Shown here in pieces: positions 6,849 to 16,815 of a stretch of 64,000 nt of DNA. The DNA is taken from contig JASHOA010000012.1 in NCBI GenBank assembly GCA_030041375.1, forward strand, positions 1 to 64,000, written 5' to 3'. This DNA comes from Acetobacteraceae bacterium. Lineage in GTDB: Bacteria > Pseudomonadota > Alphaproteobacteria > Acetobacterales > Acetobacteraceae. The position numbers and the translations under genes are program-made. The notes below the pieces were generated by a model. The model worked only from the letters and a program-made list of their open reading frames with translations, did no database searches and was not told the DNA's origin. Every line of letters begins with the position of its first letter. Within the stretch, counting starts at the first letter, position 1.

Positions 6849-8701
6849 CAGGGCGAGGGGACGGGAAAGGTTTCGATCAGCGCGCGGATTTGCTCGGGGT
6901 CGGCGCGTTCCATGATGTGATGGGCGAGCCTCGCGCAATCGTCGGCGCGCAGTGCCCGGATCGCCTGTTTGACGCGCGGCACTGCCGAAGCGTTCATGCT
7001 GAAGCTACGCAGACCAAGCCCCAGCAGCAGCGGCGTGAAGCGCGGATTGGCGGCCATCTCGCCGCAGACCGAGACCGGGCGGCGCATTCTGAGCGCCGCC
7101 TCGGTTGCGAACTGAACCAGACGGAGCACGGCCGGATGCAACGGGTCATAGAGCGGTGCCACTTCGGCGGTGCTGCGATCGACGGCGAGCGTGTACATGG
7201 CGAGATCGTTGGTGCCGATGGCGAAGAAGTCGCTCTCGAGGGCGAACGCGTCGGCGGCGAGTGCTGCCCCCGGCGTTTCGATCATGATGCCGAGCGGTGG
7301 CAGCGGCTCGGGCAGGCGCTCGCCGCGGCGGCGCAGACGCCGAACCACCCGTTCCAGCACTTCACGCGCGGCCCGTACCTCCGCCAGCGTCGTCACCATC
7401 GGCAGCAGGATGCGGACCGGACCGGCCACACCGGCGCGCAGGATCGCGGCAAGCTGGGTTTCGAAGAGTTCCGTGTGGCAAAGAAGGAGACGAATGCCGC
7501 GCATTCCGAGGGCGGGATTGGCGTCGGCAAATTCGGGAACGATCGAGGCCGCCGCGAGCGCCTCGATTTCCTTCTCGCCGCCCCAGTCGAGCACACGGAT
7601 GGTGACCGGATCGCCTTCCATTGCCTCGACCACGCCGCGGTAATACTCGGCCTGGACGTCCTCATCCGGCAATTTCTCGCGATTCATGAACAGAAATTCG
7701 CTGCGCAAGAGGCCGATCCCGGCGGCCCCTGCGTTGGCAATCAGCGGCAGTTCCCGCGGCAGCTCGAGATTGGCCTGGAGTTCGACTCCCTGACCGTCCG
7801 CCGTCTCGGCCGCCAGGCGCCTAAGCCTGCCCAGCCGGGCCCGTTCGCGTGCAAAGGCGGCGAAGCCGCGCCGCGCAGCGGCGAGGCTCGCCGGGCTGGG
7901 GTCCAGCGTGACCGTTCCCGTCGTGCCATCGACAATGGCGGTCTGGCCGGTGCGCACTGCCTCGGTCAAGCCGGCGGCGCCAAGCACGGCGGGCAGACCA
8001 AGCGCACGCAGCATGACGGCCGCGTGCCCTTCGCGCCCGCCTTCGGCAGCCGCCACGCCGGCGATGCGCGCCGGATCGATCAGGGCGGCATCGGCCGGAC
8101 GAAGTTCTTCCGCCAGCAGCACCGCACCCTGCGGCAGGTTCGCGAAGCTCTGGAACGGCTGGCGGGTGAGGTTGCGGAGGACCCGGCGGGCGATCTCATG
8201 CACTTCTTCGGCCCGGCGGCGCCGCCCCGTGCCCTCATCGCCCGGAGTTGCCAGGATCGCGACGCCGATCGCGTCTGCCTCCTCGTTCACGGCAGTCTCG
8301 GCCGTCACCAGTCCCTCTGCGATCCGGCGGTGCGCGCCGCGGATCAGGCGGGAGGGTCCGAGCATGTGCAGATAGGCATCGATCAGGGGGCCGATTTCGG
8401 CCTGGCTATCCTCCGGCAGGAACGCCAGCCGGGCCCTGAGTTTGCCTAGCTGCTTGCGTGACTGCGCGATCGCCACATCGAGGCGGGCACCCTCTGCCTC
8501 GGCATCTGCCGCGGTGATCTTCTGGCGGGTGACAACGGCCGGCGGCTCGGAGCTTCCGTAAGCCGGGCCGATGGCAATGCCAGGCGAAATGGGGATGCCG
8601 CGAAACTGCCGTTCGACTGCCGGCGCGGCTGCTGGGCGGCGATTGACCCTGGCTTCCGGCGCCGGGCCATGGATTCCTGGCGGGGCCTCAGTCCTGCTCA
8701 T
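6848..8701 (-). CDS. ptsI: Phosphoenolpyruvate-protein phosphotransferase (PTS enzyme I)
   Basis: A 617-residue EI that takes phosphate from PEP and passes it to HPr. The domain order is an EI N-terminal domain with RGIPISPGIAIGPA, the swivelling domain with the phosphorylated histidine in EGGREGHAAVML, and a PEP-binding barrel with NLELPRELPLIANAGAAGIG, LLRSEFLFMNRE, GTNDLAMYTLAVDR and the catalytic cysteine in SVCGEMA. There is no N-terminal GAF domain, so it resembles PtsI rather than PtsP, although it serves a regulatory relay here. The start overlaps the end of ptsH by 14 bases. The motif around the active histidine is GREGH instead of the usual G-x-TSH, as in some related EIs. Confidence 0.92.
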   Translation of the reverse strand: MSRTEAPPGIHGPAPEARVNRRPAAAPAVERQFRGIPISPGIAIGPAYGSSEPPAVVTRQKITAADAEAEGARLDVAIAQSRKQLGKLRARLAFLPEDSQAEIGPLIDAYLHMLGPSRLIRGAHRRIAEGLVTAETAVNEEADAIGVAILATPGDEGTGRRRRAEEVHEIARRVLRNLTRQPFQSFANLPQGAVLLAEELRPADAALIDPARIAGVAAAEGGREGHAAVMLRALGLPAVLGAAGLTEAVRTGQTAIVDGTTGTVTLDPSPASLAAARRGFAAFARERARLGRLRRLAAETADGQGVELQANLELPRELPLIANAGAAGIGLLRSEFLFMNREKLPDEDVQAEYYRGVVEAMEGDPVTIRVLDWGGEKEIEALAAASIVPEFADANPALGMRGIRLLLCHTELFETQLAAILRAGVAGPVRILLPMVTTLAEVRAAREVLERVVRRLRRRGERLPEPLPPLGIMIETPGAALAADAFALESDFFAIGTNDLAMYTLAVDRSTAEVAPLYDPLHPAVLRLVQFATEAALRMRRPVSVCGEMAANPRFTPLLLGLGLRSFSMNASAVPRVKQAIRALRADDCARLAHHIMERADPEQIRALIETFPVPSP

Positions 8702-8984
8702 CGAAGCCGGCCTCGATCAGAGCCGCGATTGCCTCCAGCGCCTCCTTGGCATCCCACCCCTCGGCACGCACCACGACTTCTGTACCCGGGCCGGCACCGA
8801 GCATCATCAGCCCCATAATCGAGCGGGCAGAAACTGCCTGGCCGTCCTTCAGCACTTCGACGAGGGCGCCGAATCGCTCGGCGGTGGTGACCAGGCGGGC
8901 GGCGGCACGAGCGTGCAGCCCGCGCCGGTTGGGAATGAGAACCGACCGGCAGAGCACAACGGGCTCTGCCCCGGAAGCGCTCAT
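8688..8984 (-). CDS. ptsH: HPr phosphocarrier protein
   Basis: A 98-residue HPr. The phosphorylated histidine lies in NRRGLHARAAARLV, and the regulatory serine targeted by HprK lies in SARSIMGLMMLGAGPG. The start MSASGAEPV is chosen because its ATG overlaps the EIIA stop as ATGA and the length fits HPr. It passes phosphate from EI to EIIA. Presence of the serine site and of hprK in the same operon means both phosphorylation routes are likely used. Confidence 0.93.
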   Translation of the reverse strand: MSASGAEPVVLCRSVLIPNRRGLHARAAARLVTTAERFGALVEVLKDGQAVSARSIMGLMMLGAGPGTEVVVRAEGWDAKEALEAIAALIEAGFDEQD

Positions 8985-9403
8985 CCGCCGTTCCCGTTGA
9001 GCTTGCCGCTGTGCAAGACGTGAGAGGCCGAGGCAATGTATTTGCGCCCGGCCTCCTGAGCACAATCGACGGCGACCGAGAGCGGCTCGTTGGAACGCAC
9101 CTTGGCGAGCTTCACCAGCATCGGCAGGTTGACGCCGGCCAGCACTTCCACGCCTTTCCGCTCCATCATCGAAATGGCGAGGTTGGAGGGAGTGCCGCCG
9201 AACATGTCGGTCAGCAGCACCACGCCGTCTCCGGTATCGACCCGCTCGATGCAGTGCTGGATGTCGATGCGCCGGTTCTCGATGTCATCGTCGGGGCCGA
9301 TGCACACCGTCGCCACGTTGCGTTGCTCGCCGACAACGTGCTCCATGGCCGCACGCAATTCCTCGGCCAGGCGGCCGTGCGTCACCAGCACAATGCCGAT
9401 CAT
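8981..9403 (-). CDS. PTS EIIA component, mannose (Man) family
   Basis: A 140-residue EIIA-Man domain protein. The phosphorylated histidine is in MIGIVLVTHGRLAEEL; GVVLLTDMFGGTPSNLAISM is the family's second hallmark. No IIB, IIC or IID genes are nearby, so it is probably a regulatory end-acceptor of the relay, as for the stand-alone EIIA-Man proteins of other alphaproteobacteria. It overlaps rapZ upstream and ptsH downstream, both as ATGA. Confidence 0.92.
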   Translation of the reverse strand: MIGIVLVTHGRLAEELRAAMEHVVGEQRNVATVCIGPDDDIENRRIDIQHCIERVDTGDGVVLLTDMFGGTPSNLAISMMERKGVEVLAGVNLPMLVKLAKVRSNEPLSVAVDCAQEAGRKYIASASHVLHSGKLNGNGG

Positions 9404-10350
9404 GGCTGCGGCATTCGATCCATTATCACGGGATTGTCAGCCCTCCCTGGGTTATGACCCGGCGAGTCGCCAACAGGTCTCGGTGGGCCAACGAGCTCAC
9501 GATGCATCGTTTCCGCACGCCAACCCGCCTTTCCCAGAACCTCGCTTAGGCGTTCCGCCACATGCACCGAACGGTGCCTGCCCCCGGTGCAGCCGACGGC
9601 AATCGTTACGTAGCTTTTGCCCTCTTGTCGGTAGCGCGGCAAGAGCAGCATCAACAAATCGCAAATGCGCGAGAGAAAGGGGCCGAAGTCAGGATCGGCC
9701 TCGACATAGGCGCCAACCTCGGGGTCGTGCCCCGTCCGGCCACAGAGCGCGGGCACGTAGTGGGGGTTGCGCAGGAATCGGACGTCGAAGACAAGGTCGG
9801 CCTCGCGCGGCAGCCCGGATGTATAGGCGAAGGAAATCAGCGTCACGGCCAGATCGGTCCCGGCCTCGGCGCCGAAATGTCCGCCGATCAGCCTTCTCAG
9901 GGCCGCGGGAGTGGTTTCCGAGGTGTCTATGAGGAGGTCCGCCGCAGCCCGCAACGGCAGGGTGACCGCGCGCTCCATGGCGATACCGTCGGCAACCTTG
10001 CCATTCGGGGCGAGCGGGTGGCGGCGGCGGCTCTCCGTGAAGCGGCGCAGCAGCACGCTCTCGTCAGCCTCGGCGAACACCAAAGCGGGGGCCAGTGCCG
10101 GGTTGCGCCGGAGCGCCGCGAGAGCGTCCAACACGGCTGTGGCGTCGAACCCGCGGGTTCGCGCGTCGATGCCGATCGCGAGCCTCCGCTCGCTCCGGCT
10201 GACCAGCGACTGGAGCAGCGGCAGCGGCGGATTGTCCACCGCCTCGTAGCCGAGGTCCTCGAAAGCGCGCAGGATCGTCGCCTTGCCGCTACCGGAAAGG
10301 CCGCTGACAAGAACGAGACGGAGCGCGCCAGCGAGAGGCTCAGTGCTCAT
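9400..10350 (-). CDS. rapZ: RapZ-family nucleotide-binding RNA adapter / ATPase
   Basis: A 316-residue RapZ (YvcJ) protein. Near the start a Walker A motif LVSGLSGSGKAT is followed by DNPPLPLLQSLV, and the C-terminal RNA-binding domain has FLRNPHYVP, YVTIAVGCTGGRHRSV and AERL. In E. coli RapZ binds sRNAs that control glmS; in this clade its exact role is unknown. The start MSTEPLAGALRLVLVS is chosen because its ATG overlaps the HprK stop as ATGA; the frame stays open further upstream but that part is antisense or HprK-frame shadow. It sits between hprK and EIIA, linking it to the relay. Confidence 0.92.
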   Translation of the reverse strand: MSTEPLAGALRLVLVSGLSGSGKATILRAFEDLGYEAVDNPPLPLLQSLVSRSERRLAIGIDARTRGFDATAVLDALAALRRNPALAPALVFAEADESVLLRRFTESRRRHPLAPNGKVADGIAMERAVTLPLRAAADLLIDTSETTPAALRRLIGGHFGAEAGTDLAVTLISFAYTSGLPREADLVFDVRFLRNPHYVPALCGRTGHDPEVGAYVEADPDFGPFLSRICDLLMLLLPRYRQEGKSYVTIAVGCTGGRHRSVHVAERLSEVLGKAGWRAETMHRELVGPPRPVGDSPGHNPGRADNPVIMDRMPQP

Positions 10351-10769
10351 GCGGCAAAGGCGCCGGCGGCCTGTGTGAGGTGGCCAAGGGCACAGTCCAG
10401 GGCCAACCTGACCCGGATGGGCGCGGATGGCGAGTTCGCATCGAGCGAGATCAGCGGCAGGCCGGTCGCCGGGTGGCGGGCAGGCTCCGGCAGCCGCTCC
10501 CCGACGCCACCAAGTTCGACCGCCAGCGCCAGGCGTGCGCTGGCCGTATGCGGGAGCCGGACGAGGCCGAGCCCGCGCACTTCGATCAGGCCGGCGATCT
10601 CGGAGGGGGCGGAGGCCACTCCGTCCACGATTTCGACCCGATCGTCCGCGACCAGGGAGAAACCGTGATCGAGAAGGCGGAGCAGGAGGTCCGACTTGCC
10701 GCTGCCTGGCGGCCCCAACAACAGCACGCCTGCGCCGCCGCGTGCGGCACAGCTCGCATGGGTCTGCAT
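10347..10769 (-). CDS. hprK: HPr kinase/phosphorylase, short alphaproteobacterial form
   Basis: A protein of about 140 residues made only of the catalytic domain. The P-loop is LLLGPPGSGKSDLLLRLLDHG, followed by LVADDRVEI and IEVRGLGLVRLP, the HprK signature. The roughly 130-residue N-terminal domain of Gram-positive HprK is missing, as usual in alphaproteobacteria. It phosphorylates and dephosphorylates the HPr serine. The start MQTHASCAARGGAG puts the P-loop at the normal distance; a longer form starting at 10859 is possible but its extra 30 residues look non-coding. It is the first gene of the operon, divergent from the enoyl-CoA hydratase gene with 77 bp between them. Confidence 0.87.
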   Translation of the reverse strand: MQTHASCAARGGAGVLLLGPPGSGKSDLLLRLLDHGFSLVADDRVEIVDGVASAPSEIAGLIEVRGLGLVRLPHTASARLALAVELGGVGERLPEPARHPATGLPLISLDANSPSAPIRVRLALDCALGHLTQAAGAFAA

Positions 10770-10846
10770 GGCTGCCAATGTGGGACGAGGTCCGCCCGAA
10801 AGAAAGCGGCTTGTGGCGAAATGATGCCCATGCCAGCGTCGGGCGT

Positions 10847-11641
10847 ATGGATGAGGCACCTGTCCTGGTTGTGCTGGACGGGCAGGGTATTGCGACGGTG
10901 ACGCTGCACCGCCCGGCTCGCGGCAACGCCTATGACGGAGCGTTGCTGGCTGCCCTGGCCGCCGGTCTCGAAGAACTGGCGGGGCGGCCGGAGCTCCGGG
11001 CGCTCGTCATCCGGGGGGCGGGGAAACACTTCCAGGCCGGAGCCGACCTCGACTGGCTGGCGCGGATGGCGAAAGAGCCGGCGGCCGCGGCGTATGCAGC
11101 CTCGATGGCCACGACCCGCACCATGCAGATGCTGAACGAGTTCCCTCGCCCGACCCTTGCCGTTGTGCATGGTGCATGTTTCGGCGGCGGTGTCGGGCTG
11201 GTTTGCTCGGTGGACATCGCGCTGGCCACTCCCGAGGCCGTGTTCGGCCTGACCGAGGTCCGCGTCGGCGTCGCTCCGACACCTATCTCCGCCCAGCTGG
11301 TCCACGCGATGGGGCTTCGCCATGCCCGCCGCTATGCGTTGAGCGGCGAGCGGTTCGATGCTTTCGAGGCCATGCGGATCGGGCTCGTGCACGAGGTTAC
11401 GCCGGCAGACCGGCTGGAGGCGCGTATCGCTCAGATCCTGGACGCGATCCTGCTTGCTGCGCCGGGCGCGGTTGCACTCACCAAGCGTTCGATCCTCGAA
11501 GCAAACGGCTTCTTCATCGATGCGGTAATGAGGGCACGTCTTGCCGACGAAAGCGCACGCCAGCGCGCTTCGGCGGAAGGTCACGAGGGTCTGGCCTCGT
11601 ACCGCGAGAAGCGCAATCCCGTCTGGTACCGGCCGGGGTGA
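10847..11641 (+). CDS. Enoyl-CoA hydratase/isomerase family protein
   Basis: A 264-residue crotonase-fold enzyme. Both oxyanion-hole segments are visible: RGAGKHFQAGADLDWLARM and VHGACFGGGVGLVCSVDIAL, and a catalytic glutamate lies in FGLTEVRVGVAP. The sequence resembles methylglutaconyl-CoA hydratase-type members, but the substrate cannot be assigned. The start MDEAPVLVVL is chosen; the frame is open further upstream over the divergent hprK. The ABM gene follows 20 bp later in the same direction. Confidence 0.85.
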   Translation: MDEAPVLVVLDGQGIATVTLHRPARGNAYDGALLAALAAGLEELAGRPELRALVIRGAGKHFQAGADLDWLARMAKEPAAAAYAASMATTRTMQMLNEFPRPTLAVVHGACFGGGVGLVCSVDIALATPEAVFGLTEVRVGVAPTPISAQLVHAMGLRHARRYALSGERFDAFEAMRIGLVHEVTPADRLEARIAQILDAILLAAPGAVALTKRSILEANGFFIDAVMRARLADESARQRASAEGHEGLASYREKRNPVWYRPG

Positions 11642-11661
11642 GGCGCCGGAACGAAGCAGAC

Positions 11662-11949
11662 ATGGAACTCTGCATTTTCGCTCGCTTCCATGCTCGCGAG
11701 GGCAAGGAAGACGCGGTCGCAACGGCAATGCATGACATGCGCGGTCCCGTGCGCGCGGAACCAGGCTACCTGGCGATCCGGTGCTTTCGTTCCACGCGCG
11801 ACCCGCGACTGTTCTTTATCCACTCTCGTTGGATCGACGAAGGGGCGTTCGAAATCCACGCCGCACTTCCGCACACAGTGCAGTTCCTGGAGCGGGTGCA
11901 GCCACTCATCGACCATCCGCTCGAGGTGATACGGACGAGAGCGATCTGA
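11662..11949 (+). CDS. Antibiotic biosynthesis monooxygenase (ABM) domain protein
   Basis: A 95-residue single-domain protein with the ABM ferredoxin-like pattern: MELCIFARFHAREGKEDAV, VRAEPGYLAIRCFRS and LFFIHSRWIDEGAFEIH. Such proteins are dimeric cofactor-free oxygenases or small stress proteins; substrate unknown. It is probably cotranscribed with the upstream enoyl-CoA hydratase. Confidence 0.78.
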   Translation: MELCIFARFHAREGKEDAVATAMHDMRGPVRAEPGYLAIRCFRSTRDPRLFFIHSRWIDEGAFEIHAALPHTVQFLERVQPLIDHPLEVIRTRAI

Positions 11950-12123
11950 GATTCCGATCCGAAACGGTAGCTGCCGGCCGGGTCGAGGCACGAGGCCAGG
12001 TCCGGAGATCCGCGCGATGCGCATCGCGGGTGCTGCCGGTAAAGAGGGATTGGCAGCCGGGTTCTCTTTCCGTTAGGTTCAGGCCTATATGTTTGGGCGG
12101 AGATAGCGGGGTGGGGGTGCAGC

Positions 12124-12339
12124 ATGCGGCTTAGCGCGCGCAACCAGATCAAGGGCAAGGTCCTCGCCGTGCAGAAGGGGCAGACGACCGGCCATGTCCG
12201 TATCGATGTCGGCGGCGGGGTGGTCATCACCGCCTCCATCACCAACGAGGCGATCGACGAACTCGGCCTCCGTGCCGGCGACGCTGCCATCGCAGTGATC
12301 AAGGCGTCGGACGTGATGGTTGCCAAGGAGGAATCCTGA
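12124..12339 (+). CDS. mop: Molybdenum-pterin binding protein (Mop/TOBE domain)
   Basis: A 71-residue protein that is a single TOBE domain: MRLSARNQIKGKVLAV...GHVRIDVGGGVVITASITNEAIDELGL, ending VIKASDVMVAK. Stand-alone Mop proteins assemble into rings that store molybdate or tungstate in the cytoplasm. The gene is 8 bp upstream of a Moco-fold protein and about 5.3 kb from a ModE that lacks exactly this domain. Confidence 0.92.
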   Translation: MRLSARNQIKGKVLAVQKGQTTGHVRIDVGGGVVITASITNEAIDELGLRAGDAAIAVIKASDVMVAKEES

Positions 12340-12347
12340 ACGGGTGG

Positions 12348-12854
12348 GTGCCCTGGCGCTTATCGCGCCGGGCCGTTCCTCTCGCGCTGCTGCTCGCACT
12401 CGCGTTCGGACCCGTTGCGGCCCAACCGGTCCCGCCGGCTTCGTTCGTCCTCGAGGGCGCCGTTCGCCATCCCGGAACGATCGGTGTGGCCGACCTCCGC
12501 AACCTGCCGCCGACCACGCTTGCCGTGTCACTCGCGACCGACCACGGCGTGCTCAGCGGCACCTGGACCGGTGTCCTGCTCTGGACGCTGCTCCAGCGGG
12601 CCGGGGTGCTTACCGTCGCAAAGACGAAGAACGCAGCACTTCTGCATACGCTGGTCGTCAGGGGCAGCGACGGGTACGCCGTGGCGCTGTCGTTCGGCGA
12701 GATCGACCCGAGGATCGGCGGCTCGGCCGCCATCATCGCCTATGCGCGTGACGGCCAGCCGCTCCCGCCTGACCAAGGGCTGCGCCTGATCGTGCCGAGT
12801 GACAAGTTTGCTGCGCGCGCGGTGCGCGGCGTCGTGCGCGTCGAGGTGCACTGA
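12348..12854 (+). CDS. Secreted protein with a molybdopterin oxidoreductase (sulfite oxidase-type) fold
   Basis: A 168-residue protein with a signal peptide (WRLSRRAVPLALLLALAFG, cleavage near VAAQP). The mature part looks like a truncated sulfite oxidase-type Moco domain: LEGAVRHPGTIGVADLRNLP, TGVLLWTLLQRAGV, VVRGSDGYAVALSFGEIDP and GLRLIVPSDKFAARAVRGV. The conserved cysteine that ligates molybdenum in sulfite oxidases is not seen, as is typical of these short forms, so catalysis is doubtful. The start is GTG at 12348. It is adjacent to mop and probably cotranscribed. Confidence 0.75.
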   Translation: MPWRLSRRAVPLALLLALAFGPVAAQPVPPASFVLEGAVRHPGTIGVADLRNLPPTTLAVSLATDHGVLSGTWTGVLLWTLLQRAGVLTVAKTKNAALLHTLVVRGSDGYAVALSFGEIDPRIGGSAAIIAYARDGQPLPPDQGLRLIVPSDKFAARAVRGVVRVEVH

Positions 12855-12932
12855 AGTCCTACCCGGCGAGCGGTGCCGCCAGCCAGCCGCCGACCGCTTT
12901 ACGGTGCAGATGCGAACAGCCGGCCTTGCCGA

Positions 12933-13619
12933 ATGATATTTCCGAACCGGATCAGTGCCGTGGTTCTCGATATGGACGGCACGCTTCACGATACCGAAGT
13001 TGCCTACCACACGGCTCTCAAAGCAGCCGTCGAGGCGGTCGGGTTCTCGATCACGGATGCCTTCTGTCATTCGCTGATCGGCATTCCCGGCCCGGAGTCA
13101 GACGAGATACTGCGCGCGCATCTTGGCCCCGGCTTTCCGTTTGCCGAATACGACCGGCTCTACGAGCAGCATGTCGCGCTGAGCCTGGCCCGGGAGATCC
13201 CTCTGAAGCCCGGCGCACGAGAGCTTTTGCGGGCTCTCGCGGAGCGCGAATTGAAGGCGGCCGTTGCGACCTCGGCCAGTCGGCGCGCCGCGGAACGCCA
13301 TCTCGCCCTTTCCGGCCTGCGCGGGCACCTGAACACCATCGTCACGCGGGACGACGTCACTCGCGGCAAGCCGCATCCTGATCTTTTCCTGCACGCAGCG
13401 AAGCTGCTCGAGGTTCCACCCCGGGAGTGCCTTGCGGTCGAAGACTCGTTCAACGGTATCCGCGCTGCTCATGCCGCCGGCATGATGCCGGTGATGGTGC
13501 CGGACCTGCTCACCCCGACCGACGAAATCCGCGCGATGTGTGTGCGCGTGGCAGCGGACTTGCACGAGGTCCGGGCGCTGATTGCCGACCATGCCGAGGA
13601 GGGCGCCAAAGGGAGCTGA
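12933..13619 (+). CDS. HAD-superfamily phosphatase (phosphoglycolate phosphatase-like)
   Basis: A 228-residue HAD hydrolase. The motifs occur in order: I VVLDMDGTLHDTE (nucleophile and acid aspartates), II VATSASRRAAERH, III GKPHPDLFLHAAK, IV VEDSFNGIRAAHAAGM. A helical cap domain at about 20-85 makes it subclass I, as in beta-phosphoglucomutases and phosphoglycolate phosphatases. Substrate not assignable. The start MIFPNRISAVVLDMDG is the nearest methionine before motif I. Confidence 0.87.
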   Translation: MIFPNRISAVVLDMDGTLHDTEVAYHTALKAAVEAVGFSITDAFCHSLIGIPGPESDEILRAHLGPGFPFAEYDRLYEQHVALSLAREIPLKPGARELLRALAERELKAAVATSASRRAAERHLALSGLRGHLNTIVTRDDVTRGKPHPDLFLHAAKLLEVPPRECLAVEDSFNGIRAAHAAGMMPVMVPDLLTPTDEIRAMCVRVAADLHEVRALIADHAEEGAKGS

Positions 13620-13848
13620 CGCGAGCGGGCCGGAAATGGCCGGGCCGCCGCCGTGCCCGAAGCCGCCTTGTGTGCGTCTTGGGGCAGATAGACGGGACTA
13701 TCGGGCTCGGCCTGGTGAAAGCGATCCGACACGAAGAAACGGGGCAGCATGTGCCGCCGAGCGCATCCATGCGTCCGGACCCGGCCGGGACGGCAAGCCG
13801 CCCGGACCGGACCCGAACGTAAGGAGAGCGGACGCTCTCGCCTGATCG

Positions 13849-14307
13849 TCAGGCGGCGACGGCGGCCTTGACGGCGTCGTTGGCAACCGCCGGAGCGGCA
13901 CTGCCGATCGCGATGCGGCGCGGCTTAAGCTGCTCGGGTACGACCCGCTTCAACCCGACATGCAGCAACCCGTTCGCCAGATCGGCGCCCTCGACCACCA
14001 TGTGATCGGCGAGCACGAAGCGTCGCTCGAACGCGCGGCCAGCAATGCCACGATACAGCAGTTCGCCCTGCCCGCCGTTGGCGGCGCGGCCGGTGATGAC
14101 GAGGGTGTTGTCCTGCGCGGTCACCTCGAGGTCAGTCGGCGAGAAGCCGGCCACTGCCATCGTCAGGCGATAGAAATCCTCGCCCGTCTTTTCGATGTTG
14201 TACGGGGGATAGGTCGGGCCTTCGGATGAAACAGTATCCATCAACCGGGCCAGCCGATCGAAGCCGATCGCAGAACGGAACAAGGGAGCAAAGTCGAAAC
14301 CGGTCAT
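13849..14307 (-). CDS. Small heat-shock protein Hsp20 (IbpA-like)
   Basis: A 152-residue alpha-crystallin chaperone. YPPYNIEKTGEDFYRLTMAVAGF begins the crystallin domain, followed by LVITGRA, LLYRGIAGRAFERRFVLADH and GADLANGLLHVGLKRVVPE, all class A Hsp20 features. It holds unfolding proteins under heat. The start MTGFDFAPLFRSAIGFDRL is chosen because it follows an AGGAGG ribosome site; that site can be masked by the upstream leader (separate entry). Confidence 0.92.
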   Translation of the reverse strand: MTGFDFAPLFRSAIGFDRLARLMDTVSSEGPTYPPYNIEKTGEDFYRLTMAVAGFSPTDLEVTAQDNTLVITGRAANGGQGELLYRGIAGRAFERRFVLADHMVVEGADLANGLLHVGLKRVVPEQLKPRRIAIGSAAPAVANDAVKAAVAA

Positions 14308-14336
14308 GCAAACCTCCTGCACAAGAGCAAGGTTCG
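14308..14336 (-). promoter_or_regulatory. ROSE-like RNA thermometer hairpin in the hsp20 leader
   Basis: In the transcript just before the hsp20 ATG, AACCUUGCU is followed by a 7-base loop and AGGAGGUU. The two arms pair so that UUGCU lies opposite AGGA of the Shine-Dalgarno site, giving U-A, U-G and a G-G opposition with the C bulged. This is the sequence logic of ROSE thermometers, which melt on heating and free the ribosome site; ROSE elements are common upstream of alphaproteobacterial hsp20 genes. The 120-base gap up to rpmE leaves room for the other ROSE hairpins, which I did not fold. Confidence 0.55.
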
Positions 14337-14427
14337 GGGCCACCCACCATGGGTCTGCCCCAGATGCCTGCGTGACCCCGAACGGGCGCCGCGCACAGGA
14401 GAGAAATGGAAGTGCCAGGCCAGCCCT

Positions 14428-14664
14428 TCAAGAGCCCTGCTGGCGCGTGATACCAAGGCCGGCGAAGCGACGATTGAACTTCGCAACCTGCCCGCCCGAA
14501 TCGATGATCCGATGCTGGCCCGTCCAGGCCGGGTGCGATTTCGGATCGACGTCGAGATGCAGCGTATCGCCGGCGCTGCCCCAGCAGGAGCGCGTGGCGA
14601 AGCGCGCGCCGTCAGTCATGACGACAGTGATCTGGTGATAATCGGGATGGATGCCAGGCTTCAT
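14428..14664 (-). CDS. rpmE: 50S ribosomal protein L31
   Basis: A 78-residue L31: [39 protein letters not shown], then [25 protein letters not shown]. Apart from one cysteine (SCWG) the zinc-binding cysteines of L31 type C+ are absent, as in many alphaproteobacteria. The start is the ATG next to KPGIHPDYH; the frame continues upstream without meaning. Confidence 0.93.
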   Translation of the reverse strand: MKPGIHPDYHQITVVMTDGARFATRSCWGSAGDTLHLDVDPKSHPAWTGQHRIIDSGGQVAKFNRRFAGLGITRQQGS

Positions 14665-14723
14665 GGCGGTGCTCCGGAGGCGGAGGCTCTTTAGCGGCGG
14701 CGGCCGCCGGCGGCAAGGCGCGA

Positions 14724-16777
<2,054 letters not shown>

Positions 16778-16815
16778 GCGCGCGCGCCAAGGTAGCCTGA
16801 GCGGACAGCGGGGCA

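Noticed and set aside
6734-8449. A 571-codon open frame on the plus strand over the EI gene
   Set aside because: It is antisense to a clear EI, shows no domain pattern, and such long antisense frames are expected in GC-rich DNA.
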